IMG/VR virus record: IMGVR_UViG_3300032092_000222
Location: 1-25,229 of that record
DNA length: 25,229 bases
Source of the DNA: a virus
Strand: one strand, 5' to 3'
Positions 7,978-16,322 of the stretch are shown piece by piece. The notes beneath the pieces were generated by a model. That model worked only from the letters and a program-made list of their open reading frames with translations. It was not told the DNA's origin and did not search any database. The stretch's first letter is position 1; the number at the start of each line of letters is the position of its first letter. Position numbers and translations under genes: made by a program.

Positions 7978-9162
7978 ATGGCTAAGCAGAAGAATCAGAA
8001 TGAGTCACTTGCAGATGATTTCACATCAGAGCTGATCTCATCGCTGAACAAGGATCACGGATCTCGAATCGCTTACAACCTCGCTGTCGACACATCTCCG
8101 ACCCATGTGAAGAGATGGATCTCTAGCGGTTCGAAGCAACTCGATCTCATCGTCTCTAACCGAGCGAACGGCGGATTGCCAGAGGGGCGTATCGTCGAGA
8201 TATTTGGTCCACCATCGATCGGAAAGTCACACATCGCGACGCAGATCGCTCGCTCGACTCAGGCGCTAGGAGGCATTGTCGTCTACATTGATACAGAGAA
8301 TGGCACGTCTGTAGAAAACCTCGCAGCGCTGGGTGTCGATGTCAGCAAGCGGTTCGTCTACGTCGATACGCACTGCACCGAGGAGGTGCTGGACATTGCC
8401 GAGAAGACGATCCTAAAGGCGAAGGGCATGCAGAAGGATGTTCCGATCACCATCATCTGGGACTCTGTCGCTGCTTCTTCTCCGAAGGCAGAGCTCGAGG
8501 GCGCCTACGACAAGGATACGATCGGTCTCCAGGCCCGCGCAATCTCAAAGGGGATGCGAAAGATCACCGGCGTCATCGGTGACCAGAACGTCCTATTCGT
8601 CATCCTGAATCAGATCCGCACTAAGATCGGTGTCCTTCACGGTGATCCGACGACAACTCCCGGCGGCATGGCGATCCCGTTCCACGCTTCTGTCCGTCTC
8701 AAGCTTGGGGCAGGACAGCATATCGAGAACAAGCAGGGCGATGTCATCGGAATCAACGTCTGGGCAAAGACGATCAAGAACAAGGTCGCACCACCCTTCA
8801 GGAAGGTTGACTTCAGAATCATCTTTGGACGCGGAATCGAAGAGCACGAGGAAGTCTTCGATGTACTCAGGGCGCACGGACCAGATATGGTGGATAACCA
8901 CCAGGTCACAGTCGAGGGAACCGGTGCTTGGAAGATGATCAAGGTCGTCAACGAGAGACAGGAAATCATCGTCGAGAAGAAGTTCTACAAGGCTGATTTC
9001 GGAGATCTCTGGAAGGATCCTCAGTACAAGCCCTGGATAAACGGACTCCTCTCTAAGGCGCTCATTAGGACAACTGTTAGCGCCGAAGACGTTGATATCG
9101 ATCCTGAGTCATACGAAGAGATGCGCGCTCTTCATGATCACGTGATGGGCGCAGATGCCTAA
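7978..9162 (+). CDS. uvsX: UvsX/RecA-family recombinase
   Basis: I choose the ATG at 7978 (394 residues), with GGAG at 7967-7970. An in-frame TTG at 7930 would extend into the terminator and is unlikely. The protein has Walker A GPPSIGKS (77-84), an acidic DTE near 106-108 in place of the RecA catalytic Glu region, Walker B ITIIWDS (157-163), and an L2-like segment LNQIRTKIGV then DPTTTPGG (210-230). These are the ATP- and DNA-binding elements of RecA/UvsX recombinases. Its length matches T4 UvsX (about 390). The gene lies between the gp32-like gene and the exonuclease and helicase genes, and overlaps the exonuclease gene by 8 bases. It should drive strand exchange in recombination-dependent replication. 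The gene name reflects family membership and is not proven orthology. Confidence 0.9.
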   Translation: MAKQKNQNESLADDFTSELISSLNKDHGSRIAYNLAVDTSPTHVKRWISSGSKQLDLIVSNRANGGLPEGRIVEIFGPPSIGKSHIATQIARSTQALGGIVVYIDTENGTSVENLAALGVDVSKRFVYVDTHCTEEVLDIAEKTILKAKGMQKDVPITIIWDSVAASSPKAELEGAYDKDTIGLQARAISKGMRKITGVIGDQNVLFVILNQIRTKIGVLHGDPTTTPGGMAIPFHASVRLKLGAGQHIENKQGDVIGINVWAKTIKNKVAPPFRKVDFRIIFGRGIEEHEEVFDVLRAHGPDMVDNHQVTVEGTGAWKMIKVVNERQEIIVEKKFYKADFGDLWKDPQYKPWINGLLSKALIRTTVSAEDVDIDPESYEEMRALHDHVMGADA

Positions 9163-10117
9163 CAGGGTAATGCTTGTGGACGGGATGAATCTTTTCGTCC
9201 GCAACTTTGTATCCCATCCTGCCACGTCCACCGTTGGTAACTACATCGGTGGCGTGGTTGGTTCTCTAGGAACGATGCAGTCAGCGATAGACAAGTTTAA
9301 GCCAGAGCGCGTCTACGTCGCGTGGGAGGGAGGAGGATCTCCGCGCAGGCGATCAATCTTTCCAGACTACAAAGCGAACAGGCGTCCTCAGAAACTTAAT
9401 CGTTTCTACGAATCAGCAGAGATTCCGAATACGACTCAGAATAGAGACTACCAGGTAAAGCTGCTGGTAGAGATACTCAAGTGCACACCTGTGTGCCAGA
9501 TCTACGTCTCTGACATAGAAGCAGACGATGTCATCGGATATCTCGTGAACAACACCATGAGAGAAGATGACGTAACGATTCTCTCGTCTGACAGGGACTA
9601 CTATCAGCTACTCGCACGCGAGAATGTCAGGATCTACACCCTTGGCACACGCAAGCTCATAAACAGGGACGTAGTCATAGACGAATATGGCACACTGCCT
9701 GAAAATTTTGCTCTGATGAAGTCCCTGTGCGGCGACGATTCAGATAACATCAAAGGTGTTCCTGGGCTTGGCTTTAAGACGGCTGCCAAACGCATCCCGT
9801 TGCTGCTGGAGCAAAAGGATCTGATGCTAGAGGATGTTATATCATTCGCACGATCGAAGCTAACAGACCGCAACAGGATCAAGGCTTACGAGGCGATAGT
9901 TGAGAACGAGGAGATCGTTCGCAGGAACTGGAAACTTGTTCACCTCGACGTCTCGAACATATCTGGTTCACAAGTCCAGAAAATCAACGGCATCATTGAA
10001 AACTATGTACCTAGCCGCAATAAGATGCAATGCATAAAGATAATGATGCGTGAAGGCATCCAAACCTATGACATCGATCGGTTTTTCTCGTCACTCAATC
10101 ACGTCGGAGTCCTGTGA
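9155..10117 (+). CDS. 5'-3' exonuclease (FEN/PIN-type, T4 RNase H-like)
   Basis: A 320-residue protein that begins inside the end of the recombinase gene. Acidic metal-binding motifs are in the expected order: LVDGMNLF at 7-14, a WEGG then YKANRR stretch near 58-80, SDIEADDVIG, and SSDRDYYQLL. Then comes the helix-three-turn-helix GDDSDNIKGVPGLGFKTAAK. This is the FEN/T4 Rnh architecture, which removes RNA primers and flaps during lagging-strand synthesis. It can supply the 5' nuclease activity missing from the small family A polymerase encoded at 3782. The gene's stop overlaps the helicase start (TGATG), and the SD for the helicase lies in its last codons. Confidence 0.9.
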   Translation: MPNRVMLVDGMNLFVRNFVSHPATSTVGNYIGGVVGSLGTMQSAIDKFKPERVYVAWEGGGSPRRRSIFPDYKANRRPQKLNRFYESAEIPNTTQNRDYQVKLLVEILKCTPVCQIYVSDIEADDVIGYLVNNTMREDDVTILSSDRDYYQLLARENVRIYTLGTRKLINRDVVIDEYGTLPENFALMKSLCGDDSDNIKGVPGLGFKTAAKRIPLLLEQKDLMLEDVISFARSKLTDRNRIKAYEAIVENEEIVRRNWKLVHLDVSNISGSQVQKINGIIENYVPSRNKMQCIKIMMREGIQTYDIDRFFSSLNHVGVL

Positions 10118-11493
10118 TGACTGAGCATGAAGCTCTGTTCAAGCAATACGGAAAGAACTTTCAAGAGAAAATTTTCCAGGGGTTGCTAACAGACAGGCCG
10201 TGGGCAACGCAGATGACGGAGGTTATGACTCCGTCTTACTTTGAGCTCAAGTATCTCGAGTACTTGACTGAGAAGTATTTCTCTTACTACCTGAAGTACA
10301 AGGATTTCCCAACACAGCAGCTTCTGATCTCGATCATCAGAGACGATCTGCGTGAAGGCAAGGATACGCTTCTTAGAGATCAGATTGTCGACTTCCTGCA
10401 GCGAGTTCGGACAAATCCAGATGTCGGTGATCTGCAGTACGTCAAGGACAAGGCTCTAGATTTCTGCAAGAAGCAGGCGATGAAAGACGCGCTTGAGAAA
10501 GCTGTCGATCTTATCGCGACTGACAACATGGATCCTGTTGTCGATCTCATGAAGCAAGCACTGAGCGTCGGCACTCCTCAGTCTATCGGTCATGATTTCT
10601 TCAATGACTGCGAGACCCGCTTCATGAAGATCAAGCGTGTCACGATACCGACCGGTCTAGACCTTCTCGACAAACAGGATGTCCTGAATGGTGGTCTTGG
10701 AACAGGCGAGATCGGCGTCATCATTGCCAACACTGGCGTTGGTAAGTCTCACTTCCTCGTCAATCTCGGCGCTGAAGCTCTTCGTCGCGGCAAGAATGTC
10801 CTCCACTACACGTTCGAGCTCTCTGAGACTGCTGTCGGTATCAGGTACGACTCCAACCTCTGCGGCATCTCATCAAGTGAGGTCTGCGACAGGAAGGATG
10901 AGATCATGGGATACTACAGCGGTGTGAAGCTAGGTCGCCTGATCATCAAAGAATATCCGACAGGATCGGCATCTGTGATGACTCTAAGGAATCACATAGA
11001 GAAGCTACTCCTCAAGGGCTTTACTCCCGATGTTATCATGATCGACTATGCTGACATCATGCGGTCTAGCCGGAAGTTTGACTCACTTCGACACGAGCTG
11101 AAGCTCATCTACGAGGAACTTCGCAACATGGCGATGGAGATGAAGCTTCCCATCTGGACAGCTTCTCAGGCGAACAGGGACTCAGCGAACTCTGAGGTCG
11201 TCGGTCTCGAGAATATGTCTGAAGCCTACGGAAAAGCAATGGTGGCAGACGTGGTGCTGAGTCTCTCAAGAAAAGCAGCAGAGAAATCGGTAGGTGTCGG
11301 CAGAGTTTTCGTGGCAAAAAATCGAGCTGGTCGTGACGGCATCCTTTACCCGATGCGCATAGATACCTCCATGTCAAGATTCACGCTGATCGAAAACGCC
11401 GAGGAAATGAGCCTCAGCGATGCGATGGATTCAGATGCGTCGGATATGAGATCTCTTCTCAAGAAGAAATGGAAAGAGATAAACGACAAGTGA
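10117..11493 (+). CDS. Replicative DNA helicase, DnaB/T4 gp41-like
   Basis: I choose the ATG at 10117 rather than the GTG at 10114. It gives a TGATG overlap and 7 bases from the GGAG at 10106-10109. The 458-residue protein has an N-terminal helical domain (about 1-150) and a RecA-like motor. Walker A is ANTGVGKS near 204-211, the acidic FELSE is near 233-237, Walker B VIMIDY is near 306-311, and the Q-containing motif TASQANRDS with the basic NRAGRDG follow. This matches DnaB/gp41 hexameric helicases that unwind DNA 5'-3' at forks. No primase or loader gene is seen in the window. It ends the replication cluster that started at 7091. Confidence 0.9.
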   Translation: MTEHEALFKQYGKNFQEKIFQGLLTDRPWATQMTEVMTPSYFELKYLEYLTEKYFSYYLKYKDFPTQQLLISIIRDDLREGKDTLLRDQIVDFLQRVRTNPDVGDLQYVKDKALDFCKKQAMKDALEKAVDLIATDNMDPVVDLMKQALSVGTPQSIGHDFFNDCETRFMKIKRVTIPTGLDLLDKQDVLNGGLGTGEIGVIIANTGVGKSHFLVNLGAEALRRGKNVLHYTFELSETAVGIRYDSNLCGISSSEVCDRKDEIMGYYSGVKLGRLIIKEYPTGSASVMTLRNHIEKLLLKGFTPDVIMIDYADIMRSSRKFDSLRHELKLIYEELRNMAMEMKLPIWTASQANRDSANSEVVGLENMSEAYGKAMVADVVLSLSRKAAEKSVGVGRVFVAKNRAGRDGILYPMRIDTSMSRFTLIENAEEMSLSDAMDSDASDMRSLLKKKWKEINDK

Positions 11494-11535
11494 TTCTTTG
11501 ACTAAAGTAAAGACTCTAAAGATCAGGAGGATGGG

Positions 11536-14031
11536 ATGGGTGTCGGTTCTGTGAACGAAAAGTTGCTCGAATACTTCAACAATGATGACCTTGCAGCCGA
11601 TGTGTTCGGCAAGTACGCACTGAGGGATGACAAGGGAAATCTTCTGGAGATTACTCCTGACGATATGCATCGCCGGCTCGCAAAGGAGTTCGCTCGAATC
11701 GAGTCGAAATATCCAAACCCAATGTCAGAGGACTCGATCTATGATCTCCTGAAGGGTTTCCAGATGATCGTACCGCAGGGCTCTCCAATGTCAGGCATTG
11801 GAAACCCCTACCAGATTCAGTCGCTGTCGAACTGCTTTGTCATCGATCAGCCTCACGACTCGTACGCTGGCATCCTCTTCTCAGATCAGGAGCAGGTGCA
11901 GATCATGAAGCGGCGCGGAGGCGTCGGCATGGATGTCTCTAACATCCGCCCAAAGGGTCAGCCGACATCGAACGCTGCACGCACCACTGACGGCATTGGT
12001 GTCTTCATGGAGAGATTTAGCAACACTACCAGAGAGGTTGCCCAGGGAGGTCGTCGTGGCGCTCTCATGCTCACCATCGATTGTCGTCACCCTGAGATCG
12101 AGACATTCATCGACATCAAGCGCGACCTGAAGAAGGTCACTGGTGCGAACATCTCGATCCGCTTCACTGACGAGTTCATGCAGGCAGTGGAAGGCAACAC
12201 CGGATTCTGTCTCCGCTGGCCGGTTGAGGCTCATCCCGAAGATGCGCAGATCGTCAAGATGGTCGATGCCAAGCAGATCTGGGACAAGTTCGTAGACGCT
12301 GCATGGAACTCTGCTGAGCCTGGTGCGCTCTTCTGGGATACTGTTGTCAACCAGGGAATTGTTGACTGCTATAAAGATGCTGGCTACAGGACTATCTCGA
12401 CCAACCCTTGCGGCGAGATCCCGCTCAGCCCGTACGACTCTTGCCGTCTCATGGTCGTCAATCTCACTTCATTCGTGAATGATCCCTTCACGGACAAGGC
12501 TGACTTTGATTTCGCAAGATTCGGAAAGGCTGTCTACGCAGCGCAGAGACTCATGGACGACCTTGTTGATCTCGAGGTTGAGTGTGTCGACAAGATCATT
12601 GAGAAGATCGATAACGATCCAGAACCTGCTGCAGTCAAGGCAATCGAGTCCAACCTGTGGCGTAAGGTTCGTGCTGCTGGTCTTAATGGACGTAGAACGG
12701 GTCTTGGCGTGACAGGACTCGGTGATGCTCTTGCAGCTCTTAATCACAGGTATGGCTCTGATAGCTCTATCCAGGTGACAGAGTCGATCTACAGTCACCT
12801 TGCGATGCACTCTCACTACTCATCTCTAGTGATGGCAAAAGAGCGCGGCGCTTTCCCTGTATGGGATTATGAGAAGGAGAAGAGTCACAAGTACCTCAAT
12901 GATATCATGTCTGCTACAAACAGCATGCACTCTGATGCAACTGACATGTGGAAGACGACTGGACGTCGTAATATTGCGCTCACGACGACTGCACCCGTCG
13001 GATCAGTTTCTTGCCTCACCCAAACGACGTCAGGAATAGAGCCTGCATTCCTACTTTCATACAAGCGTCGTCGCAAGATCACACAGAACGACAAGAAGAC
13101 TGTTCCTGACTTCGTCGATGCACTGGGGGATAAGTGGCAGGAGTACACGGTTTACCATCACTGGTTCAAGAAGTGGATGGATGTGACAGGCAAGACGGAT
13201 CCGCAGGAGAGCCCATACTGGGGCGGGACGGCGAACGACATCGATTGGGAAAAATCCGTGGATATCCAGGCGGCGGCCCAAAGGTGGGTGGACCACTCAA
13301 TCTCAAAGACTTGCAACCTCCCCAACTCTGCGACGAGAGAGACAGTCAACAGCGTCTACATGAGAGCGTGGAAGACAGGATGCAAAGGCTTTACAGTCTA
13401 CCGAGACGGTTGCCGAACTGGCGTCTTAGTGGCCACTGAGACCAAGAAGGAAGAGCCTGCCAAGAACGCAGGAGATGTCTTCGCGAAGCGCCCAAAGGAA
13501 CTGCCTTGCGATATCCATCGCGTCAACGTGAAGGATAGGAATGGCGTAGCGCAATCGTGGATGGTGCTCGTCGGTCTCCACGAAGGAAAGCCATACGAGG
13601 TCTTCAGCGGGCTTGCTGAGCACATCGAAGCTCCTAAGAAGGTCAAAGCTGGCACTCTCATCAAGAATGGCAAGAAGGACGGTGTTGCGACATACAACCT
13701 TCGCGTTCCTGTCGGAGATGACGATAGCATCCTCTTCAAGGACGTCGTCAATCTCTTTGAGAATCCTACTCAGGGAGCTTTCACCAGGACCATCTCTCTT
13801 GCACTCAGGCATGGCATCCCAGTCAACTTTGTTGTCGATCAGCTGCAGAAGGACAACAGCGCAGACATGTTCGCTTTCGCAAGGTGCATCGCTAGAGTCC
13901 TCAAGGGATACATCCCTGATGGAACAAAGTCTGCTAGCGAGAAGAAGTGCAAGGAGTGCGGTAGCGATCAGGTCTTCTACATGGAAGGATGTTTGAGCTG
14001 CAAGAGCTGCGGCGCGTCCAAGTGCTCGTGA
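11536..14031 (+). CDS. nrdJ: Class II (adenosylcobalamin-dependent) ribonucleotide reductase
   Basis: An 831-residue enzyme with AGGAGG at 11525-11530, five bases before the ATG. The redox and catalytic residues are visible: Cys100 in LSNCFV, NPCGE with thiyl Cys292 and Glu294, and Cys303 exactly 11 residues later, as in known class II enzymes. TTAPVGSVSCL and TTSGIEPAF form the substrate-phosphate region. Residues about 650-790 match the extra C-terminal domain of long NrdJ proteins. The last 27 residues hold a Cys-rich tail (CKECG, then CLSCKSCGASKC), likely the zinc ribbon and thiol relay. It reduces ribonucleotides to deoxyribonucleotides using B12 without needing oxygen or a second subunit, so it depends on host cobalamin. 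It begins the nucleotide-metabolism section. Confidence 0.93.
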   Translation: MGVGSVNEKLLEYFNNDDLAADVFGKYALRDDKGNLLEITPDDMHRRLAKEFARIESKYPNPMSEDSIYDLLKGFQMIVPQGSPMSGIGNPYQIQSLSNCFVIDQPHDSYAGILFSDQEQVQIMKRRGGVGMDVSNIRPKGQPTSNAARTTDGIGVFMERFSNTTREVAQGGRRGALMLTIDCRHPEIETFIDIKRDLKKVTGANISIRFTDEFMQAVEGNTGFCLRWPVEAHPEDAQIVKMVDAKQIWDKFVDAAWNSAEPGALFWDTVVNQGIVDCYKDAGYRTISTNPCGEIPLSPYDSCRLMVVNLTSFVNDPFTDKADFDFARFGKAVYAAQRLMDDLVDLEVECVDKIIEKIDNDPEPAAVKAIESNLWRKVRAAGLNGRRTGLGVTGLGDALAALNHRYGSDSSIQVTESIYSHLAMHSHYSSLVMAKERGAFPVWDYEKEKSHKYLNDIMSATNSMHSDATDMWKTTGRRNIALTTTAPVGSVSCLTQTTSGIEPAFLLSYKRRRKITQNDKKTVPDFVDALGDKWQEYTVYHHWFKKWMDVTGKTDPQESPYWGGTANDIDWEKSVDIQAAAQRWVDHSISKTCNLPNSATRETVNSVYMRAWKTGCKGFTVYRDGCRTGVLVATETKKEEPAKNAGDVFAKRPKELPCDIHRVNVKDRNGVAQSWMVLVGLHEGKPYEVFSGLAEHIEAPKKVKAGTLIKNGKKDGVATYNLRVPVGDDDSILFKDVVNLFENPTQGAFTRTISLALRHGIPVNFVVDQLQKDNSADMFAFARCIARVLKGYIPDGTKSASEKKCKECGSDQVFYMEGCLSCKSCGASKCS

Positions 14032-14060
14032 AAATTACATAAACAAAACGCGGGAGATCA

Positions 14061-14663
14061 ATGAATACGATCTACAAGGTATCTCCGCTTCTCACGAAGT
14101 ATGAGCTGAGGAGCTATCCGGTCACGGTTCGCGTCAACAAGTTTGACGAAGATTCTGCAAAGACTTTCTGCCAGAAGATGAGTGAAGCTCAATCGACTGG
14201 ACAGAGCGTAATACCAGTGATAATCGATTCCTACGGGGGAGAGGTCTACTCCCTTCTCACCATGGTCGATGCCATCAAGTCTTCTCGCGTTCCAGTTGCA
14301 ACTATCGTGCAAGGGAAAGCAATGAGTTGTGGTGCTGTTCTTCTATCGTTCGGTGCTGAGGGCATGAGATTTGCCGGGCCTAATGCCACGATAATGATAC
14401 ACGAGGTGACTGGTGGATCTTTTGGAAGAACTGATGATATCAAGGTCGATGCCAAGCAGATTGAGAAGTTGAACGACAAGATCTTGTCGATGATCTCGAC
14501 CAATATTGGCAGAAGCAGCGGCTATATCAAGGAAGTGATCCATGAGAAGAATCATGCAGACTGGTTCCTCGATGCAGAGGAAGCAAGAATCATAAATCTA
14601 GTTAACTTCGTTAGAGTTCCTGAGTTATCTCTAACAGTTGATGTGAAATACAAGTTTGAGTAG
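14061..14663 (+). CDS. ClpP-like serine protease
   Basis: A 200-residue protein with GGGAGA ahead of its ATG. It has the crotonase/ClpP fold signature: DSYGGEVYS (56-64), then GKAMSCGAVLLSFG with candidate nucleophile Ser89, MIHEV with His114, and ADWFLDAEEA with candidate Asp167. The Ser-His-Asp triad is therefore complete. The length matches ClpP (about 195-205). No ClpX/ClpA-like ATPase is encoded nearby, so it either teams with a host unfoldase or works alone on peptides. Phage ClpP-like proteins also act as head-maturation proteases, but those normally sit beside portal and capsid genes. Here the neighbours are nucleotide-metabolism genes, so a role in turning over host or early phage proteins is an alternative. 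Confidence 0.85.
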   Translation: MNTIYKVSPLLTKYELRSYPVTVRVNKFDEDSAKTFCQKMSEAQSTGQSVIPVIIDSYGGEVYSLLTMVDAIKSSRVPVATIVQGKAMSCGAVLLSFGAEGMRFAGPNATIMIHEVTGGSFGRTDDIKVDAKQIEKLNDKILSMISTNIGRSSGYIKEVIHEKNHADWFLDAEEARIINLVNFVRVPELSLTVDVKYKFE

Positions 14664-15006
14664 TAGAAAGATAGAGCTATTGATAAAAGTCGTATCATGG
14701 AGATTTTTCTCCATGATATACGGCTTTTCTGTTGCCTACATTTTCACTGGAAACATGGGTGAATCTGCAGGTATAGTTCTCATCACGGGAACAACTCTGA
14801 CTGTTTTGCAGTGGATGTTCGAGATAGCTTGGGACAAGATTGCAACCACGAGGATTAGAAATGCCGTTTCAGAACAACAAGGTAGAATTGATAGGTTGGT
14901 ACGGTGGAGACGAAGCTCACGCGCTGTCAGCTTGGACGAGCACGAGTCGAGATCTGACAGAGGAGAAGAAAGCTCGGATCCCAAGCCTCCTGAAAATGCT
15001 GGCTGA
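14656..15006 (+). CDS. DUF2061-like small membrane protein
   Basis: The frame opens with a TTG at 14656 overlapping the previous stop, and the first 62 residues resemble DUF2061. A basic LIKVVSWRF is followed by a hydrophobic segment, then FTGN, a second hydrophobic segment, and an EIAWDKI end (the usual family end is a W-containing HER.W motif). Two transmembrane helices are likely. The frame then runs for about 146 bases into the thyX gene in another frame, giving a polar Arg/Ser/Glu-rich tail with no family match. Either this tail is tolerated or the gene lost an earlier stop. The function of DUF2061 is unknown. Confidence 0.6.
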   Translation: MSSRKIELLIKVVSWRFFSMIYGFSVAYIFTGNMGESAGIVLITGTTLTVLQWMFEIAWDKIATTRIRNAVSEQQGRIDRLVRWRRSSRAVSLDEHESRSDRGEESSDPKPPENAG

Positions 15007-15496
15007 GAACGGACACGAGACACCGTTCGAGAAGAGCTCTCTTCACTTCCTTGTAACAGTCGACGCTGCTAGTCACGTGCACCTGTTAAAGCATAGAGTT
15101 GGCGTCTCTATTAACGGAGAGTCAGCGCGTTATAAAGAGTTGAAGGACGACAAATACTACGTCCCCCAAGACTGGCCCCTCGCTGAACAGGCGAAGTACA
15201 TAGCGTTCATGGAAGACGCTCTCATGCGTTACCACGATACGCTAGATCGTCTTGTCAAGGGCGGCATGGATCGTAAAAGAGCCAAGGAGTCTGCAAGGTT
15301 CTACCTCCCGTACGGGAACCAGATTACCATGGACGTCATGTTTAACTGGCGATCATTCAGCCACTTTCTTGGACTGAGAATGAAGCCCGATGCTCAGAAA
15401 GAGATAAGTGATATTGCTGAGTCAATGCTGCAGCTTGTAATTGATATTCCTGGTTCTCCTTTTGCTCACACGATAGATGCTTTTGGATACAAGTAA
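14861..15496 (+). CDS. thyX: Flavin-dependent thymidylate synthase
   Basis: I choose the ATG at 14861 (211 residues), with AGGA at 14851-14854. The in-frame TTG at 14840 lacks support. The protein has HETPFEKSSLHF (52-63) and the ThyX signature in the form KHR..S.NGESARY (77-91), then a SARFYLPYGNQ segment and a NWRSFSHFLGLR stretch. These bind FAD, dUMP and folate. It makes dTMP from dUMP with methylenetetrahydrofolate and reduced FAD. Its length is typical for the family (about 210-250). A second, divergent ThyX relative is encoded at 19131. The first 146 bases are shared out of frame with the DUF2061-like gene. Confidence 0.92.
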   Translation: MPFQNNKVELIGWYGGDEAHALSAWTSTSRDLTEEKKARIPSLLKMLAENGHETPFEKSSLHFLVTVDAASHVHLLKHRVGVSINGESARYKELKDDKYYVPQDWPLAEQAKYIAFMEDALMRYHDTLDRLVKGGMDRKRAKESARFYLPYGNQITMDVMFNWRSFSHFLGLRMKPDAQKEISDIAESMLQLVIDIPGSPFAHTIDAFGYK

Positions 15497-15507
15497 TACC
15501 TAGAGAC

Positions 15508-15915
15508 ATGGTAGATAGCTGTTCAATGATTGTTGTCAAGAACGGTTGCATCTTGCTTCTGCAAAGAGGCATGACAGATCCCTGGATGCCAGGCAGGTGG
15601 TGCCTTCCAGGAGGAAAGATGGATCCAGGAGAGACACCAAGGCAAGCAGCCATCAGAGAGCTACTCGAGGAAGCTGGAATTTCTCCATCCAGAATATCTC
15701 ACTTTGATACGTACAGCGGAGAAGGCCGTAATCACCACATCTTCTGCGCACTGTCGCACACGGGAGAGGTAACTCTTCCAGACGGAGAGTGCAGCGATTA
15801 CTGCTGGGTTACCAGAGACGAGGCCAGGCTTTTTCCGTTGATACCCCAGCTTTCTAGGAATATACACAAGATGTTTGATTTCGTTGAATCCCTGGGTACT
15901 ACTGATGCCATCTAA
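15508..15915 (+). CDS. NUDIX hydrolase
   Basis: A 135-residue protein containing a complete Nudix box from Gly36 to Ile58: G, five residues, E42, seven residues, REL, then EEAGI. The metal-binding REXXEE core is intact. The length is that of small MutT-like pyrophosphohydrolases, which hydrolyse nucleoside diphosphates linked to another group, such as oxidised or modified dNTPs. The substrate cannot be told from the sequence. It lies 11 bases after thyX and overlaps the next gene by 11 bases, so a dNTP-pool role fits the context. The SD before the ATG is weak. Confidence 0.88.
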   Translation: MVDSCSMIVVKNGCILLLQRGMTDPWMPGRWCLPGGKMDPGETPRQAAIRELLEEAGISPSRISHFDTYSGEGRNHHIFCALSHTGEVTLPDGECSDYCWVTRDEARLFPLIPQLSRNIHKMFDFVESLGTTDAI

Positions 15916-16297
15916 ATTTGTCTTGAAGCCTGATAAGAAAGCTGCAGCATTTATACGTGCACAGTCTCGTGTAATCAGGTCTAACGGAAGAAAATCTGAT
16001 ATTGATAAAGACGAGATAGACAAAGAGGTCAGAAAATTTAAGAAGATTTACCTCACTGTCTTGACTCACGCCATGAAGAAGATGTCTTACGACAGAGAGC
16101 AGGCTGAGGAGTATGCAATAAACACATACATTGACAAGTCTGCTTCGTGGGCTGTCCCTACTGAGGAAATGTTCTTCGATGAGCTCAGAGAGGTCAGGTT
16201 GCCTGTCATGATTGAATCACTGGATCTCAGCGAGAAAGATATTGTGAGCCTTGTTGAGTCCATGCAGAAAAAAATTAATATCTTTTGTAGTAAATAG
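15905..16297 (+). CDS. Hypothetical protein
   Basis: A 130-residue protein of unknown family. I choose the ATG at 15905, inside the end of the NUDIX gene. An in-frame TTG at 15875 would lengthen the overlap without an SD. The protein is Lys/Glu/Asp-rich and looks all-helical, with charged stretches (KPDKKAAAFIRAQSR, DKDEIDKEVRKFKKIY). No catalytic motif or membrane segment is visible. It is followed by a short gap and the DNA-glycosylase gene. Function unknown. Confidence 0.6.
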   Translation: MPSKFVLKPDKKAAAFIRAQSRVIRSNGRKSDIDKDEIDKEVRKFKKIYLTVLTHAMKKMSYDREQAEEYAINTYIDKSASWAVPTEEMFFDELREVRLPVMIESLDLSEKDIVSLVESMQKKINIFCSK

Positions 16298-16299
16298 AG

Positions 16300-16319
16300 C
16301 CTTTACTATGTTATAAAGG
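16300..16319 (+). repeat. Small hairpin covering the SD of the glycosylase gene
   Basis: CCTTTA (16300-16305) pairs with TAAAGG (16314-16319) around an 8-base loop. The right arm contains AAAGG, the only SD-like sequence for the ATG at 16323. The hairpin could reduce translation of the fusion start. A TTGTAG (16285-16290) and TATGTT (16307-16312) pair with a 16-base spacer could be a weak promoter here. Confidence 0.35.
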
Positions 16320-16322
16320 TTT

